Assembly (NCBI GenBank): GCA_025355105.1
Contig: JANYAE010000115.1
Coordinates: 1 to 64,000 of the forward strand
Direction of reading: 5' to 3'
Length of the DNA stretch: 64,000 bases
DNA from: Pseudomonadota bacterium
Lineage (GTDB): Bacteria > Pseudomonadota > Gammaproteobacteria > Steroidobacterales > Steroidobacteraceae
A program made the position numbers and the translations under genes. This document shows positions 36,730 to 45,929 of this stretch, one piece after another; position 1 is the stretch's first letter, and the number at the start of each line of letters is the position of its first letter. Below the pieces are notes generated by a model that saw only the letters and a program-made list of their open reading frames with translations, was not told where the DNA came from and searched no databases.

Positions 36730-37556
36730 CAGGCGGCCTCGCTCAGGACCTGGCTGGCGATGGCGCGGGCGCGTCCGAGCTCGGCGACGAGTTCCTCGAG
36801 CGACGGGATGTTGTCGTCGCGCTCGAGCAACGTGCTCAGGCAGCCGAAGCGGCGCAGCGCGTGGCCGTAGAGATCCCACACCTCGTCGCGCACCGGCGCA
36901 TCGTGCGTGTCGATCACGTGGGTGCCGAGGTCGAGGTGGCCGGCCAGGTGAAACTGCTGCACGGCCGCGGCCGGCACGCCGTCGAGGAACTGGCGCGGGT
37001 CGAAGCCGTGGTTGCGGCTGCTGACGTAGACGTTGTTGACGTCGAACAGCAGCCGGCAGCCGGTGCGGGCGACGAGCGCCGACAGGAACTCCCACTCGCT
37101 CATCGCCGAGCTCGTGTAGCTGACGTAGCTTGAGACGTTTTCCAGCACCAGCGGGCGCCGCAGCAGCTCCTGGACGCGGTGGATTCGCGGCGCCAGGTGC
37201 TCGAGCGCCTCGGTCGTGTACGGCAGCGGCAGCAGGTCGTGCAGGTTCGTGCCGCCGGTGCCGGTCCAGCAGAGGTGATCGGAGATCCATTCCGGCTCGC
37301 AGCGCGCGGCGAGCCGGGCGACGGCGGCCAGGTAGTTGAGGTCGAGCGGCGCGGTGCTGCCGATCGACAACGACACGCCGTGCATCACCACCGGGTAGCG
37401 CGCGCGGATCGCGTCGAGGAAGGCGAGCGGCCGGCCGCCGCCGACGAGATAGTTCTCGGTGATGACCTCGAACCAGTCCACCGCCGGCGCGGTGTCGAGG
37501 ATCGCGGTGTAGTGCGGCGGCCGGAGGCCGAGACCGAAGCCGAGAGAGCGTCGCAT
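36729..37556 (-). CDS. bufB: DUF692 multinuclear non-heme iron oxidative enzyme (BufB/MbnB-like)
   Basis: GFGLGLRPPHYTAILDTAPAVDWFEVITENYLVGGGRPLAFLDAIRARYPVVMHGVSLSIGS, WISDHLCW, LVLENVSSYV, LLFDVNNVYVSSRNHGFDP, FHLAGHLD, VIDTHDAPV. Confidence 0.95.
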   Translation of the reverse strand: MRRSLGFGLGLRPPHYTAILDTAPAVDWFEVITENYLVGGGRPLAFLDAIRARYPVVMHGVSLSIGSTAPLDLNYLAAVARLAARCEPEWISDHLCWTGTGGTNLHDLLPLPYTTEALEHLAPRIHRVQELLRRPLVLENVSSYVSYTSSAMSEWEFLSALVARTGCRLLFDVNNVYVSSRNHGFDPRQFLDGVPAAAVQQFHLAGHLDLGTHVIDTHDAPVRDEVWDLYGHALRRFGCLSTLLERDDNIPSLEELVAELGRARAIASQVLSEAA

Positions 37557-37590
37557 GGCGAGACCCGCAGATCGAATTCCCGGGAGGGCA

Positions 37591-37616
37591 GGGCGCGGCG
37601 GCGGGCCGCCGCGCCC
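37591..37616. promoter_or_regulatory. Strong hairpin (11-bp perfect stem, CGGG loop) between precursor and DUF692 gene
   Basis: gggcgcggcgg-cggg-ccgccgcgccc in the bufA-bufB intergenic gap. Confidence 0.6.
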
Positions 37617-37623
37617 GCCGATC

Positions 37624-37875
37624 TTACTTCTTCGAGAGCGTCGCCTTGGCGGCGTCGCAGTCGGCCTTGGCCAGCTGCAGGAAGCCCTGGCCCTTGCACT
37701 TGTTCTGGCCCTGGCAGGAATTGTGGGCCGTCGCGCAGGCCGAGGTGCCCTTGCACGAATTCACGCCCTCGCACTTGATCTTCGCATCCTCGGCGTGCGC
37801 CAGCGGGGCGGCGACGCTCGAGAACAGCAGGGCGGCGGCGGTGGCAATGGCGGCGCCGGTGACGTTGGTCTTCAT
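37624..37875 (-). CDS. bufA: Cys-rich bufferin-type RiPP precursor with signal peptide (BufA2-like)
   Basis: MKTNVTGAAIATAAALLFSSVAAPLAHAEDAKIKCEGVNSCKGTSACATAHNSCQGQNKCKGQGFLQLAKADCDAAKATLSKK; six Cys, the first five spaced x5/x5/x6/x5. Confidence 0.88.
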   Translation of the reverse strand: MKTNVTGAAIATAAALLFSSVAAPLAHAEDAKIKCEGVNSCKGTSACATAHNSCQGQNKCKGQGFLQLAKADCDAAKATLSKK

Positions 37876-38014
37876 GACTCGATACCTCGTTGATGGATGA
37901 CGTGATGATCGCAAACAGGGACCGGCGGCGACAGACCCGCCCGGCAGGCGGATCCCGGCAACCCGTCGCGCCGGCCCCCTCGGAGCGGCGGGTCGCCGAT
38001 CGAAACGAACGCGG

Positions 38015-38497
38015 CTAGACGCGCGCGCCCTTCGCCGTGCCGCCGAGCGCGGCGTCGAGCGACCAGCGGCCGGGGCCGTAGACGGCGAGCACCAGCAGCA
38101 TGAAGCCCCACAGCTGGTGCTGGCCGACCGCCGCCTCGAAACCGTCCTGCAGCAGCACGTGGCGGTAGGAGACGAAGGCCATCAGGTTCACGGCGAACAG
38201 GCCGACGGCGCCGGCGCGGCCGGCGAGGCCGGCGACGATCAGCGCGCCGAACACGAGCTCGCCGCCGGCGCCGGCGTAGGCCGCGAGCGGCGTCGGCAGC
38301 AGCGGCACGTGGTACTCGGTCGCGAACAGCGACAGGGTCTGCGGCCAGTCGCTGACCTTGAGCCAGCCGGACTTCAGGAACACCCAGCCGACGTAGAGCC
38401 GCGTCGCGAGCGCGAACGGCGCGGCGAGATAGCCTGCCGCGATCGCGAGCCCCTGCTCGAGGCTGCCGAGAGTCTGCCGTAGGTTCATCGATCGCAT
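38015..38497 (-). CDS. DoxX family membrane protein
   Basis: LATRLYVGWVFLKSGWLKVSDWPQTLSLFATEYHVPLLPTPLAAYAGAGGELVFGALIVAGLAGRAGAVGLFAVNLMAFVSY. Confidence 0.88.
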   Translation of the reverse strand: MRSMNLRQTLGSLEQGLAIAAGYLAAPFALATRLYVGWVFLKSGWLKVSDWPQTLSLFATEYHVPLLPTPLAAYAGAGGELVFGALIVAGLAGRAGAVGLFAVNLMAFVSYRHVLLQDGFEAAVGQHQLWGFMLLVLAVYGPGRWSLDAALGGTAKGARV

Positions 38498-38711
38498 CCT
38501 TGCCTGGCGGTCCTGACGGCGCCTGTTCGGGGCGCACGTCGAACTAGACCGGCCCGCCGGGCATCTTCTTACACGCTTGCGGTGACGGCGGCGACGGCGC
38601 GTGACATGCTGCGCCGCGGCAGCGCCGGCCGCGATCGGATCCGCGTGTAGGATTCGGCCCGGGCGGCCCTGCCGCCGCGTAATAAGCCACCCGGAGGCCC
38701 GGTCTACGTCC

Positions 38712-39230
38712 ATGAGCGACTCCGTTACGCCGCCGGCGCAGCAGACTCGGTTCGAGGCGCTGTGCGGACAGCTGCGCCCTGACCTGTACCGCTTCGCGTT
38801 CTGGCTGGCGCGCGATCGCGCGGTGGCCGAGGACGTGGTGCAGGACACGCTGCTGCGCGCCTGGCGTTCCTTCGCGAGCCTCGGCGACGAGGCCGCTGTG
38901 CGGCCGTGGTTGCTGACGATCGCGCGTCGCGAGTTCGCACGGCGCTTCGAGCGCAAGGTGCTGGAGACGGTCGACGTGGACGACCTGGCCGAGCTCGAGG
39001 ATCCGGCACTCGCGGCGCAGGACTCGCAGGAGGTCCTCGACATGCGGGCCGCGATCTTCGCGCTCGAGCGCGACTATCGCGAGCCGCTGGTGCTGCAGGT
39101 GCTGATGGGTTACTCGACCGAAGAGATCGCAACGCACATGGAGCTCACCCCCGGAGCGGTGCTGACGCGCCTGTTCCGCGCCCGGCAGAAGCTGAAGGTT
39201 GCCCTGCTGGGCGGAGGCGAAGAGCCGTGA
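38712..39230 (+). CDS. RNA polymerase ECF sigma factor
   Basis: LRPDLYRFAFWLARDRAVAEDVVQDTLLRAWRSF...LEDPALAAQDSQEVLDMRAAIFALERDYREPLVLQVLMGYSTEEIATHMELTPGAVLTRLFRARQKL. Confidence 0.93.
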   Translation: MSDSVTPPAQQTRFEALCGQLRPDLYRFAFWLARDRAVAEDVVQDTLLRAWRSFASLGDEAAVRPWLLTIARREFARRFERKVLETVDVDDLAELEDPALAAQDSQEVLDMRAAIFALERDYREPLVLQVLMGYSTEEIATHMELTPGAVLTRLFRARQKLKVALLGGGEEP

Positions 39231-39919
39231 ACTGCCTCGAGTTGCGTCGCGCGCTCGGTGCCGAGCCCGGCCGGCGCACGCCGGAGCTGGACGCACACCT
39301 CGAGCAGTGCGCCGCCTGCGCACGCTACGCGGCGGATCTGGCGCGCCTCGAGGTCACGCTGCGCCAGGCGCTCGAGATTTCGGTCCCGGCGGCCGGCGCG
39401 CGACCGGCGGCCGCGGTGAGCGAACGCGGCGCGCGGCCGCGCTGGTTCGCGCTCGCGGCGTCGATCGTCGGCGTCGCCTTGCTGTCCGGCGCGCTCTGGA
39501 CGCTCTATCCGCGCGACGCGCTCGCGACCGCGCTCGTCGGCCACATGGCGCACGAGCCGCAGTCGCGCCGGAAAGGCGAGGTGCCCGTGCCGCCGGCAGC
39601 GCTCGCCTATGTGCTGCAGCGCTCGGGGGTCACGCTGGCGCCGGACGCGCCGCTGGTCAGCTATGCGCAGAGTTGCTGGTTCCGCGGCTGGTTCGTTCCG
39701 CACCTCGTGGTGCAGACGCCTGACGGGCCGATGACGGTGATGGTGTTGCCGCACGAGCGCGTCGCCACGGCGACGATGGTCGAGGAAGGCGGCTACCGCG
39801 TGGTGATCGTGCCGGCCGAGCGCGGCTCGATCGCGCTGCTCGCGACCGGGCCGGTCAGCGCCGCCAGCGTCGCGGCGATCGTCGCCCGCGTCGCCGCGGC
39901 GGTGCGCTTCACGGGCTGA
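39227..39919 (+). CDS. Anti-sigma factor (DUF3379-like), single TM, GTG start with 4-bp overlap
   Basis: MNCLELRRALGAEPGRRTPELDAHLEQCAACARYAADLARLE; TM ALAASIVGVALLSGALWTLY; CWFRGWFVPHLVVQTPDGPMTVMVLPHE. Confidence 0.8.
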   Translation: MNCLELRRALGAEPGRRTPELDAHLEQCAACARYAADLARLEVTLRQALEISVPAAGARPAAAVSERGARPRWFALAASIVGVALLSGALWTLYPRDALATALVGHMAHEPQSRRKGEVPVPPAALAYVLQRSGVTLAPDAPLVSYAQSCWFRGWFVPHLVVQTPDGPMTVMVLPHERVATATMVEEGGYRVVIVPAERGSIALLATGPVSAASVAAIVARVAAAVRFTG

Positions 39920-40818
39920 ACGGCGCGCCGGCACGGCGCCTCACCCTGGTCGCGAACTTCGCCGCCGGTGGTGCGGAAGGTCCAGCGGTAGTGATCGCGT
40001 TCGAACTCGAGCTCGAGCACGCCGTGCTCGCGCGCGAACGCCCGGTGGCCGGACGACAGCGACAGGTCCACCAGGTGCGCGCCGCCGGTGCCGACCACGA
40101 ACTCGCGGATTCCCGTTTCGCGCGCGGCGCCGTCCGCATCGAGCGGCTCGAAAGACTCATAGAAGTGCTCGTGGCCGCTCAGCACCAGGTCCGCGCCGGC
40201 GGCGTCGAGCGCGGCCCAGGCAGGCTTCATGCGGTCGCCGTCGCCCTTGTGCAGGCCGGTCGAGAACAGCGCGTGGTGCCATAGCGCGACGATGCAGCGT
40301 CCGTCGCCGTCGATGGCCGCGAGTTCGCGCGTCAGCCAGCTGGTCTGGCGCGCCAGCGACTTGCCGGCGAGATCGCTGTCGAGGCCGACGACCCACCAGT
40401 CGCCGAGCGACGCGCGGAAATACGTCCGGCGCGGATTGCGCTCGCCGAAGTAGGCGAGAAAGTCACGCGGCGTGCCGGCGACGTAGTCGTGGTTGCCAGG
40501 CACCGCGTAGGTTGAGGACCGCAGCCGACCCCAGGTCGCCGCGTAGCAGCCCTCGAGCACCGCGCGCGTGGCGAACGGATAGGCGGCGTCGCCGAGCACG
40601 AACACCGCGGCGCCGTCAGGAATCATCCGTGCGGTCGCCGCGGCCGCAGTGGTCGCGGGGTCGCGGCCGCGACAGTCGGCAATGTCGCCGGCCGCGTAGG
40701 CGCGGACCCCGGCCTGCGCCGGCGCGGCCACGAGCACGGCCGCGAGCGCGCCGGCGACCAGGCGCACCGCGGCGCGGTGCGCCTGAGCCGTGCCTCCGGC
40801 GGGACCGCGTTCAGCCAC
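39793..40818 (-). CDS. Exported metallophosphoesterase (calcineurin-like)
   Basis: AYAAGDIADC, VFVLGDAAYP, YAVPGNHDY, WWVVGLDSD, VALWHHALFSTG, LVLSGHEHFYE. Confidence 0.9.
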   Translation of the reverse strand: MAERGPAGGTAQAHRAAVRLVAGALAAVLVAAPAQAGVRAYAAGDIADCRGRDPATTAAAATARMIPDGAAVFVLGDAAYPFATRAVLEGCYAATWGRLRSSTYAVPGNHDYVAGTPRDFLAYFGERNPRRTYFRASLGDWWVVGLDSDLAGKSLARQTSWLTRELAAIDGDGRCIVALWHHALFSTGLHKGDGDRMKPAWAALDAAGADLVLSGHEHFYESFEPLDADGAARETGIREFVVGTGGAHLVDLSLSSGHRAFAREHGVLELEFERDHYRWTFRTTGGEVRDQGEAPCRRAVQPVKRTAAATRATIAATLAALTGPVASSAIEPRSAGTITTR

Positions 40819-42250
40819 GGGCGGACTCGTCGCCCGGCAGCGCCTGGGCGGCGGGCTGCGGTTGCGGCGGCGCGGCCGTTGCCGCGGCCGGCAGCATGCG
40901 CGCGCGGCGCCAGCCGCCGAAGCGGTAGTAAGCGATCGCGAGGCTCGCCGAGACCACGGAGGCCAGCGGGAAGCTCCACCAGATCGCGTCGGCGCCCCAG
41001 CTCGGCAGCAGCAGCATCGCGAACGGCAGGCGCACGATCCAGAGCGCGAAGAACAGCACGACCACGGGCGTCACGACGGCGCCGGTCGAGCGCACGACGC
41101 CGAACAGCACCATCGAGATGCCAAAGAAGACCCACGACGGCGCCGCGACCAGGTTCACGTGCCGCGCGATCTCGACCGCATGGCCGGCCGGCAGGAACAG
41201 GCGGAGCGCGGCGCCGTCGATCGCGACCAGCAGCAGCACCACTGAACCGGTCGCGAGGCAGACGAACAGCACGCCGGTGCGGGCCGTGCGCGCGACGCGG
41301 TCCCAGCGGCCGGCGCCAACGTTCTGCGCCGCCATCGAGGACACCGCGGCACCGAGCGCGAACGCGGGCATCTGCACGTAGTTCCACAGCTGCCACGCGG
41401 CCCCGTAGGCCGCGGTGGTGTCCGAGCCGAAGCGATTGACCAGCGTGATCATCGCCACCGCGTTGGCCGAGATCACGACCATCTGCAGGCCCATCGGCAG
41501 GCCCTTGCGCAGCAGCGTCGCGATGATCGCGGCGTCGAAGCGCAGCAGCGCGAGATCGCTGCCGCGCAGGCAGAGCGGGTTGCGGGTGCGGTACAGGTAG
41601 GCGAGCAGCGCCGTGAAGCTGACCGCGTTCGCGACCAGCGTCGCGAGCGCCGAGCCGGCGATGCCCAGCCGGGGGACGGGGCCGAGGCCAAAGATGAACA
41701 GTGGGTTGAGCGCGATGTCGAGGCCGACCGAGAGCAGCAGGAAGCGGAACGGCGTGCGCGAGTCGCCGGCACCGCGCAGCACCGCCATCACGTAGGTGTA
41801 CAGATAGAGGAAGGGTAGCGCCGCGAAAATGATCCTGAGGTAGGCGCGGGCGTACGGCACCGCGTCAGGCGGCGTGTGCATCGCGGCGAGGAGCGGATCG
41901 GTGGCCAAGGCGCCGACCACCGCGAGGGCGATCGCGACCGCGCTGAAGAACGCCGCGCTCGCGCCGACCACGCGCCGCGCCTCCGCCGGCCGCCCGGCGC
42001 CGACGTGCTGGGCGACGAGGATGGTCGCCGCCATCGACACGCCGAAGGCGCCGCCGAGCAGCAGGAACAGCACCGTGTTGGCGTTCGAGGTGGCCGTCAG
42101 CGCTGCTTCGCCGAGAAACTGGCCGACCCAGACCGAATTGACCGAGCCGTTCAGCGACTGCAGCACGTTGCCGAGCAGGATCGGCAGCGCAAAGGCGAAC
42201 AGCGTCGGCGCGATCGGCCCCTCGGTCAGTACGGTCGGGCGGGATCTCAT
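40811..42250 (-). CDS. MATE family efflux transporter
   Basis: 479 aa, 12-TM; GAGRPAEARRVVGAS, RGAGDSRTPFRFLLLSVGLDIALNPLFIFGLGPVPRLGIAGSALATLVANA. Confidence 0.93.
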   Translation of the reverse strand: MRSRPTVLTEGPIAPTLFAFALPILLGNVLQSLNGSVNSVWVGQFLGEAALTATSNANTVLFLLLGGAFGVSMAATILVAQHVGAGRPAEARRVVGASAAFFSAVAIALAVVGALATDPLLAAMHTPPDAVPYARAYLRIIFAALPFLYLYTYVMAVLRGAGDSRTPFRFLLLSVGLDIALNPLFIFGLGPVPRLGIAGSALATLVANAVSFTALLAYLYRTRNPLCLRGSDLALLRFDAAIIATLLRKGLPMGLQMVVISANAVAMITLVNRFGSDTTAAYGAAWQLWNYVQMPAFALGAAVSSMAAQNVGAGRWDRVARTARTGVLFVCLATGSVVLLLVAIDGAALRLFLPAGHAVEIARHVNLVAAPSWVFFGISMVLFGVVRSTGAVVTPVVVLFFALWIVRLPFAMLLLPSWGADAIWWSFPLASVVSASLAIAYYRFGGWRRARMLPAAATAAPPQPQPAAQALPGDESARG

Positions 42251-43311
42251 GCGGACGGGTTGACGAGCAGCACCGACTTACCGACCGTCTGGCCGGCCTT
42301 GAGTTCCAGCAGCGCCTCGCGGGCGGCGGCGAAGGGGTAGCAGGCGCCGATGTGCGGCGCAGGCAGCTCAAGTGCGGCGAGCTCGGCATAGGCGGCCGGC
42401 ACACGCTCGACCGACTCCCACAGCCAGATCAGGTTGAAGGCCAGCAGCGCGCGGTTCTGCGAGATCATCTCGAGCGGGTCAAGCCGGGGTCGCCGCAGCC
42501 AGCGCCAGGCGAGCCGCGTCCAGCCGCGGCGCGTGCCGCTCGGCATGAAGTCCGCCGCTCCGTAGAGGACGTAGCGGCCCTCCGGTGCGAGCCGGGCGAA
42601 GGCCGGCCGGAACCAGCGGCCGAGCACCGCGTCAAACACGACATCGAAGCCGCGCGCGCCGCGCGCCCGCAGCGCGGCGTCGAGCGCCGCGGCGTAGCCG
42701 CGTGGCTCGCGCAGCAGCAGCAGCTCGGCCGCGAGCCCGTGCTGCGCCGCCAGGTAGTCGATCTTGGCCTGGCTGCCGACGACCGCGACCGGCTGTGCGC
42801 CGAGGCGGCGTAGCACCGCAAGGGCCTGCAAGCCGACGCCGCCGGCGGCCGACTGGACGAGGACGGTGCTGCCGGCGCCGACCGCGCCGAGGCGGACCAG
42901 GCCGTACCAGGCCGTCAGCGCCTGCACCGGGAACGCGGCGCCGGCCTCGAAGGACCAACCGGCCGGGATCGGCGTGAGGTAGCGGGAGTCGACGTTGACG
43001 GCGGTCGCGTAGCCGCCGAAGCGCGTCAGCACGATGACCCGGTCGCCGACCGCGGGCAGCGGCCGGCCGGGGAGCGGCGCCCCCACGGCATCCACCGTGC
43101 CGGCCGCCTCGAGTCCAGGGACGAAGCTGCCGCGCGGCGTCGCCGAATAGAGACCGAGGCAGGCGAAGGCGTCGGCGAAGTTGAGGCCGACGGCTCGGAT
43201 CGCGACTCGCACCTCGCCGGGCCCAGGTGGCTCGAGCGGCTCCTCGACGAGACGCAGGCGGTCAAGCGATCCGGCGCGATCGATGCGCCATGCGGCGCGG
43301 GGGCTCGGCAT
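42247..43311 (-). CDS. Zinc-type alcohol dehydrogenase/quinone-oxidoreductase-like (MDR superfamily, VAT1-like)
   Basis: EEPLEPPGPGEVRVAIRAVGLNFADAFACLGLYSATPRGSFVPGLEAAGTV, VLVQSAAGGVGLQALAVLRRLGA. Confidence 0.9.
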   Translation of the reverse strand: MPSPRAAWRIDRAGSLDRLRLVEEPLEPPGPGEVRVAIRAVGLNFADAFACLGLYSATPRGSFVPGLEAAGTVDAVGAPLPGRPLPAVGDRVIVLTRFGGYATAVNVDSRYLTPIPAGWSFEAGAAFPVQALTAWYGLVRLGAVGAGSTVLVQSAAGGVGLQALAVLRRLGAQPVAVVGSQAKIDYLAAQHGLAAELLLLREPRGYAAALDAALRARGARGFDVVFDAVLGRWFRPAFARLAPEGRYVLYGAADFMPSGTRRGWTRLAWRWLRRPRLDPLEMISQNRALLAFNLIWLWESVERVPAAYAELAALELPAPHIGACYPFAAAREALLELKAGQTVGKSVLLVNPSA

Positions 43312-43328
43312 GGGATCATAGTAACCGC

Positions 43329-45929
43329 ATGACTGAAACAAGTGCGCGGAGCAACGCGGTGCCGGCGGCGGTACCGGAAGCGGCGCCCGGCTGGCGACGC
43401 TGGCTGGCGCCCGCGGTCTCGGTGCTGCTGTTCGTCGTCGTCGCGGCGGTGCTGCACCACGTGCTCGGCAGTTACCGGCTCCACGACGTGCTGCAGGAAC
43501 TGCGCGCGATCCCGGCGCGCGCGCTCGCCGGCGCGGCGCTGCTGACCGCCGGCAGCTACACGATGCTGACGCTGTATGACTGGCTCGGCATCCGCTACAT
43601 CGAAAAGCCGGTGTCCTACGCGCGCACCGCGCTGACTTCGTTCATCGCCTACGCCTTCGGCCACAACCTCAGCCTCGCCGCGTTCACCGGTGCCGCGGTG
43701 CGCTACCGGATGTACTCGTCGGAGGGCCTGACCGCGGTCGACGTCGCCACCATCGTCTCGCTGTGCGCCCTGACCACCGCGCTCGGCGTCAGCATGCTCG
43801 CCGGCAGCGCGCTGCTGCTCGCGGCGCCGGGCGCCGCGGCGCTGCACCTCGGACACGCCGGCTCGCGGCTGATCGGCGTGGCGTTGCTCGGCTGGGTGCT
43901 CGCCTACGTCGCCTGGTCGAGCCGTGCCCGCGAGCCGGTGCTGCTCGGCTCCTGGGCGCTGCGGCCACCCGGCGCGCGCATCGCACTCGCGCAGGTCGTG
44001 GTTTCGGTCGTCGACCTGTCGCTATCCGCGGGCGTGCTCTACCTGCTGCTGCCGGCATCCGCCACCAGCGACTTCGTTAGCTTCGCCGGCATCTACGCGG
44101 TCGCGGTGGTCGGCGGCATCGCCAGCCAGGTGCCGGGCGGCCTCGGCGTGTTCGAGGCGATCCTGCTGCTGGCGCTGCCGCAGGTGCCGCCGCCGCAGCT
44201 GCTCGGCGCGCTGCTGGCGTACCGCGGTGTCTATTACCTCGCGCCGCTGACGCTGGCGGCGCTGGCGCTCGCGGTGCAGGAGCTCATCCGCCAGCGGCCG
44301 CGCCTCGGGCGCGCCGCGGGCGTCGCCGACACGCTGCTCGCGCCGGTGGCGCCGCAGCTGATCGGCGTGCTGGTGTTCGTCGCCGGGACGATCCTGCTGA
44401 TCTCCGGCGCGACACCGGCGCTCGACGCGCGGCTCGGCAAGCTCACCGAGGTCGTGCCGCTGCCGCTGCTCGAGGTCTCGCACCTCGCCGGCAGCGTGGT
44501 CGGCGTCGGCCTGCTGATCCTCGCGCGCGCGCTGTTCCGGCGGGTCGCGGCCGCCTATCACCTGACGTTCTGGCTGCTGGTCGCCGGCATCGTCGCCTCG
44601 CTCGGCAAGGGACTCGACATCGAGGAGGCCGCGTACCTGTCGCTGGTGCTGCTCGTGATGTGGCTCGCGCGTCGCGCCTTCCATCGGCCGTCGACGATCA
44701 TGAGCCAGCGCTTCACGCCGGTGTGGGTCGCGAGCGTCGCGATCATCGTCGCGCTCACCCTCTGGGTCGGCTGGCTGTCGGCGCGACACGTGCCGTACTC
44801 CGGCGACCTGTGGTGGTCCTTCGGACTCCACGGCCACGCGCCGCGGGTGCTGCGCGCCTCGCTGGTCGTGCTGGTGGTGCTCGCCGCGTTCCTCGCCGCA
44901 CAGCTGCTCGCGCCGGCGCCGCCGGCGCCGCACGATCCTGCGAGCGTCGACCTCGATCGGGCGCGGCAGGTGATCGCGCGCGCCGACGCGAGCCTTGCCA
45001 ACGCGGCACTCGCCGGCGACAAGCGGCTGCTGTTCCACCCGGTCGGCGACGCCTTCCTGATGTACCAGGTCAGCGGCGCCAGCTGGATTGCGCTCGGCGA
45101 TCCGGTCGGCGCGGCCGAGCGCGACGAGGAGCTGGTCTGGAATTTTCGCGAGCTGGTCGACCGGCGCGGCGCGCGGACCGTGTTCTACCAGGTGAGCAGC
45201 CGCTCGCTGCCGCTGTACCTCGACCTTGGGCTGTCGCTGCTCAAGCTCGGTGAGGAGGCGCGCGTGCCGCTCGCCGACTTCAGCCTCGACGGCAGCGCGC
45301 GCGCCGATCTGCGCCAGTCGCGCCGGCGCGCGGAGCGCGACGGCGCGACCTTCGAGGTCGTGCCGCCGGACGGCGTGGCGGCGATTCTGCCGCGGCTGCG
45401 GCAGATCTCGGACGCCTGGCTCGCGGACAAGGCGACCGCCGAGAAGGGCTTCTCGCTCGGTGCCTTCAGCGAGCGCTACGTCGCCGAGTTCCCGGTCGCC
45501 ATCGTCCGCGCCGAAGGCGACATCGTCGCCTTCGCGAACCTGTGGCCGACCGTGACGCGCGAGGAGCTGTCGGTGGACCTGATGCGCTTCGGGCCGGATG
45601 CGCCGCGCGGCACGATGGACTACCTCTTTATCAAGCTGATGCTGTGGGGCCGGAGCGAGGGCTACCGTTGGTTCAACCTCGGCATGGCGCCCCTGTCCGG
45701 TCTCGAGAACCGCGCGCTCGCGCCGCTCTGGCATCGGATGGGCAGCTTCCTGTTCCGCCACGGCGAATCCTTCTACAACTTCGAGGGGCTGCGGCGCTAC
45801 AAGGACAAGTTCGAACCGGTCTGGGAGCCGCGCTATCTCGCCTCGGCCGGTGGCCTGCACCTGCCGCGCGTGCTGCTCGACGTCTCGACGCTGATTTCGG
45901 GCGGCCTCAAGGAGCTGATCACCAAATGA
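43329..45929 (+). CDS. mprF: Bifunctional phosphatidylglycerol lysyltransferase/flippase MprF
   Basis: 866 aa; flippase TM region plus C-terminal DUF2156 domain (FHPVGDAFLMYQVSGASWIALGDPVGAAE, MAPLSGLENRALAPLWHRMGSFLFRHGESFYNFEGLRRYKDKFEPVWEPRYLA). Confidence 0.93.
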   Translation: MTETSARSNAVPAAVPEAAPGWRRWLAPAVSVLLFVVVAAVLHHVLGSYRLHDVLQELRAIPARALAGAALLTAGSYTMLTLYDWLGIRYIEKPVSYARTALTSFIAYAFGHNLSLAAFTGAAVRYRMYSSEGLTAVDVATIVSLCALTTALGVSMLAGSALLLAAPGAAALHLGHAGSRLIGVALLGWVLAYVAWSSRAREPVLLGSWALRPPGARIALAQVVVSVVDLSLSAGVLYLLLPASATSDFVSFAGIYAVAVVGGIASQVPGGLGVFEAILLLALPQVPPPQLLGALLAYRGVYYLAPLTLAALALAVQELIRQRPRLGRAAGVADTLLAPVAPQLIGVLVFVAGTILLISGATPALDARLGKLTEVVPLPLLEVSHLAGSVVGVGLLILARALFRRVAAAYHLTFWLLVAGIVASLGKGLDIEEAAYLSLVLLVMWLARRAFHRPSTIMSQRFTPVWVASVAIIVALTLWVGWLSARHVPYSGDLWWSFGLHGHAPRVLRASLVVLVVLAAFLAAQLLAPAPPAPHDPASVDLDRARQVIARADASLANAALAGDKRLLFHPVGDAFLMYQVSGASWIALGDPVGAAERDEELVWNFRELVDRRGARTVFYQVSSRSLPLYLDLGLSLLKLGEEARVPLADFSLDGSARADLRQSRRRAERDGATFEVVPPDGVAAILPRLRQISDAWLADKATAEKGFSLGAFSERYVAEFPVAIVRAEGDIVAFANLWPTVTREELSVDLMRFGPDAPRGTMDYLFIKLMLWGRSEGYRWFNLGMAPLSGLENRALAPLWHRMGSFLFRHGESFYNFEGLRRYKDKFEPVWEPRYLASAGGLHLPRVLLDVSTLISGGLKELITK

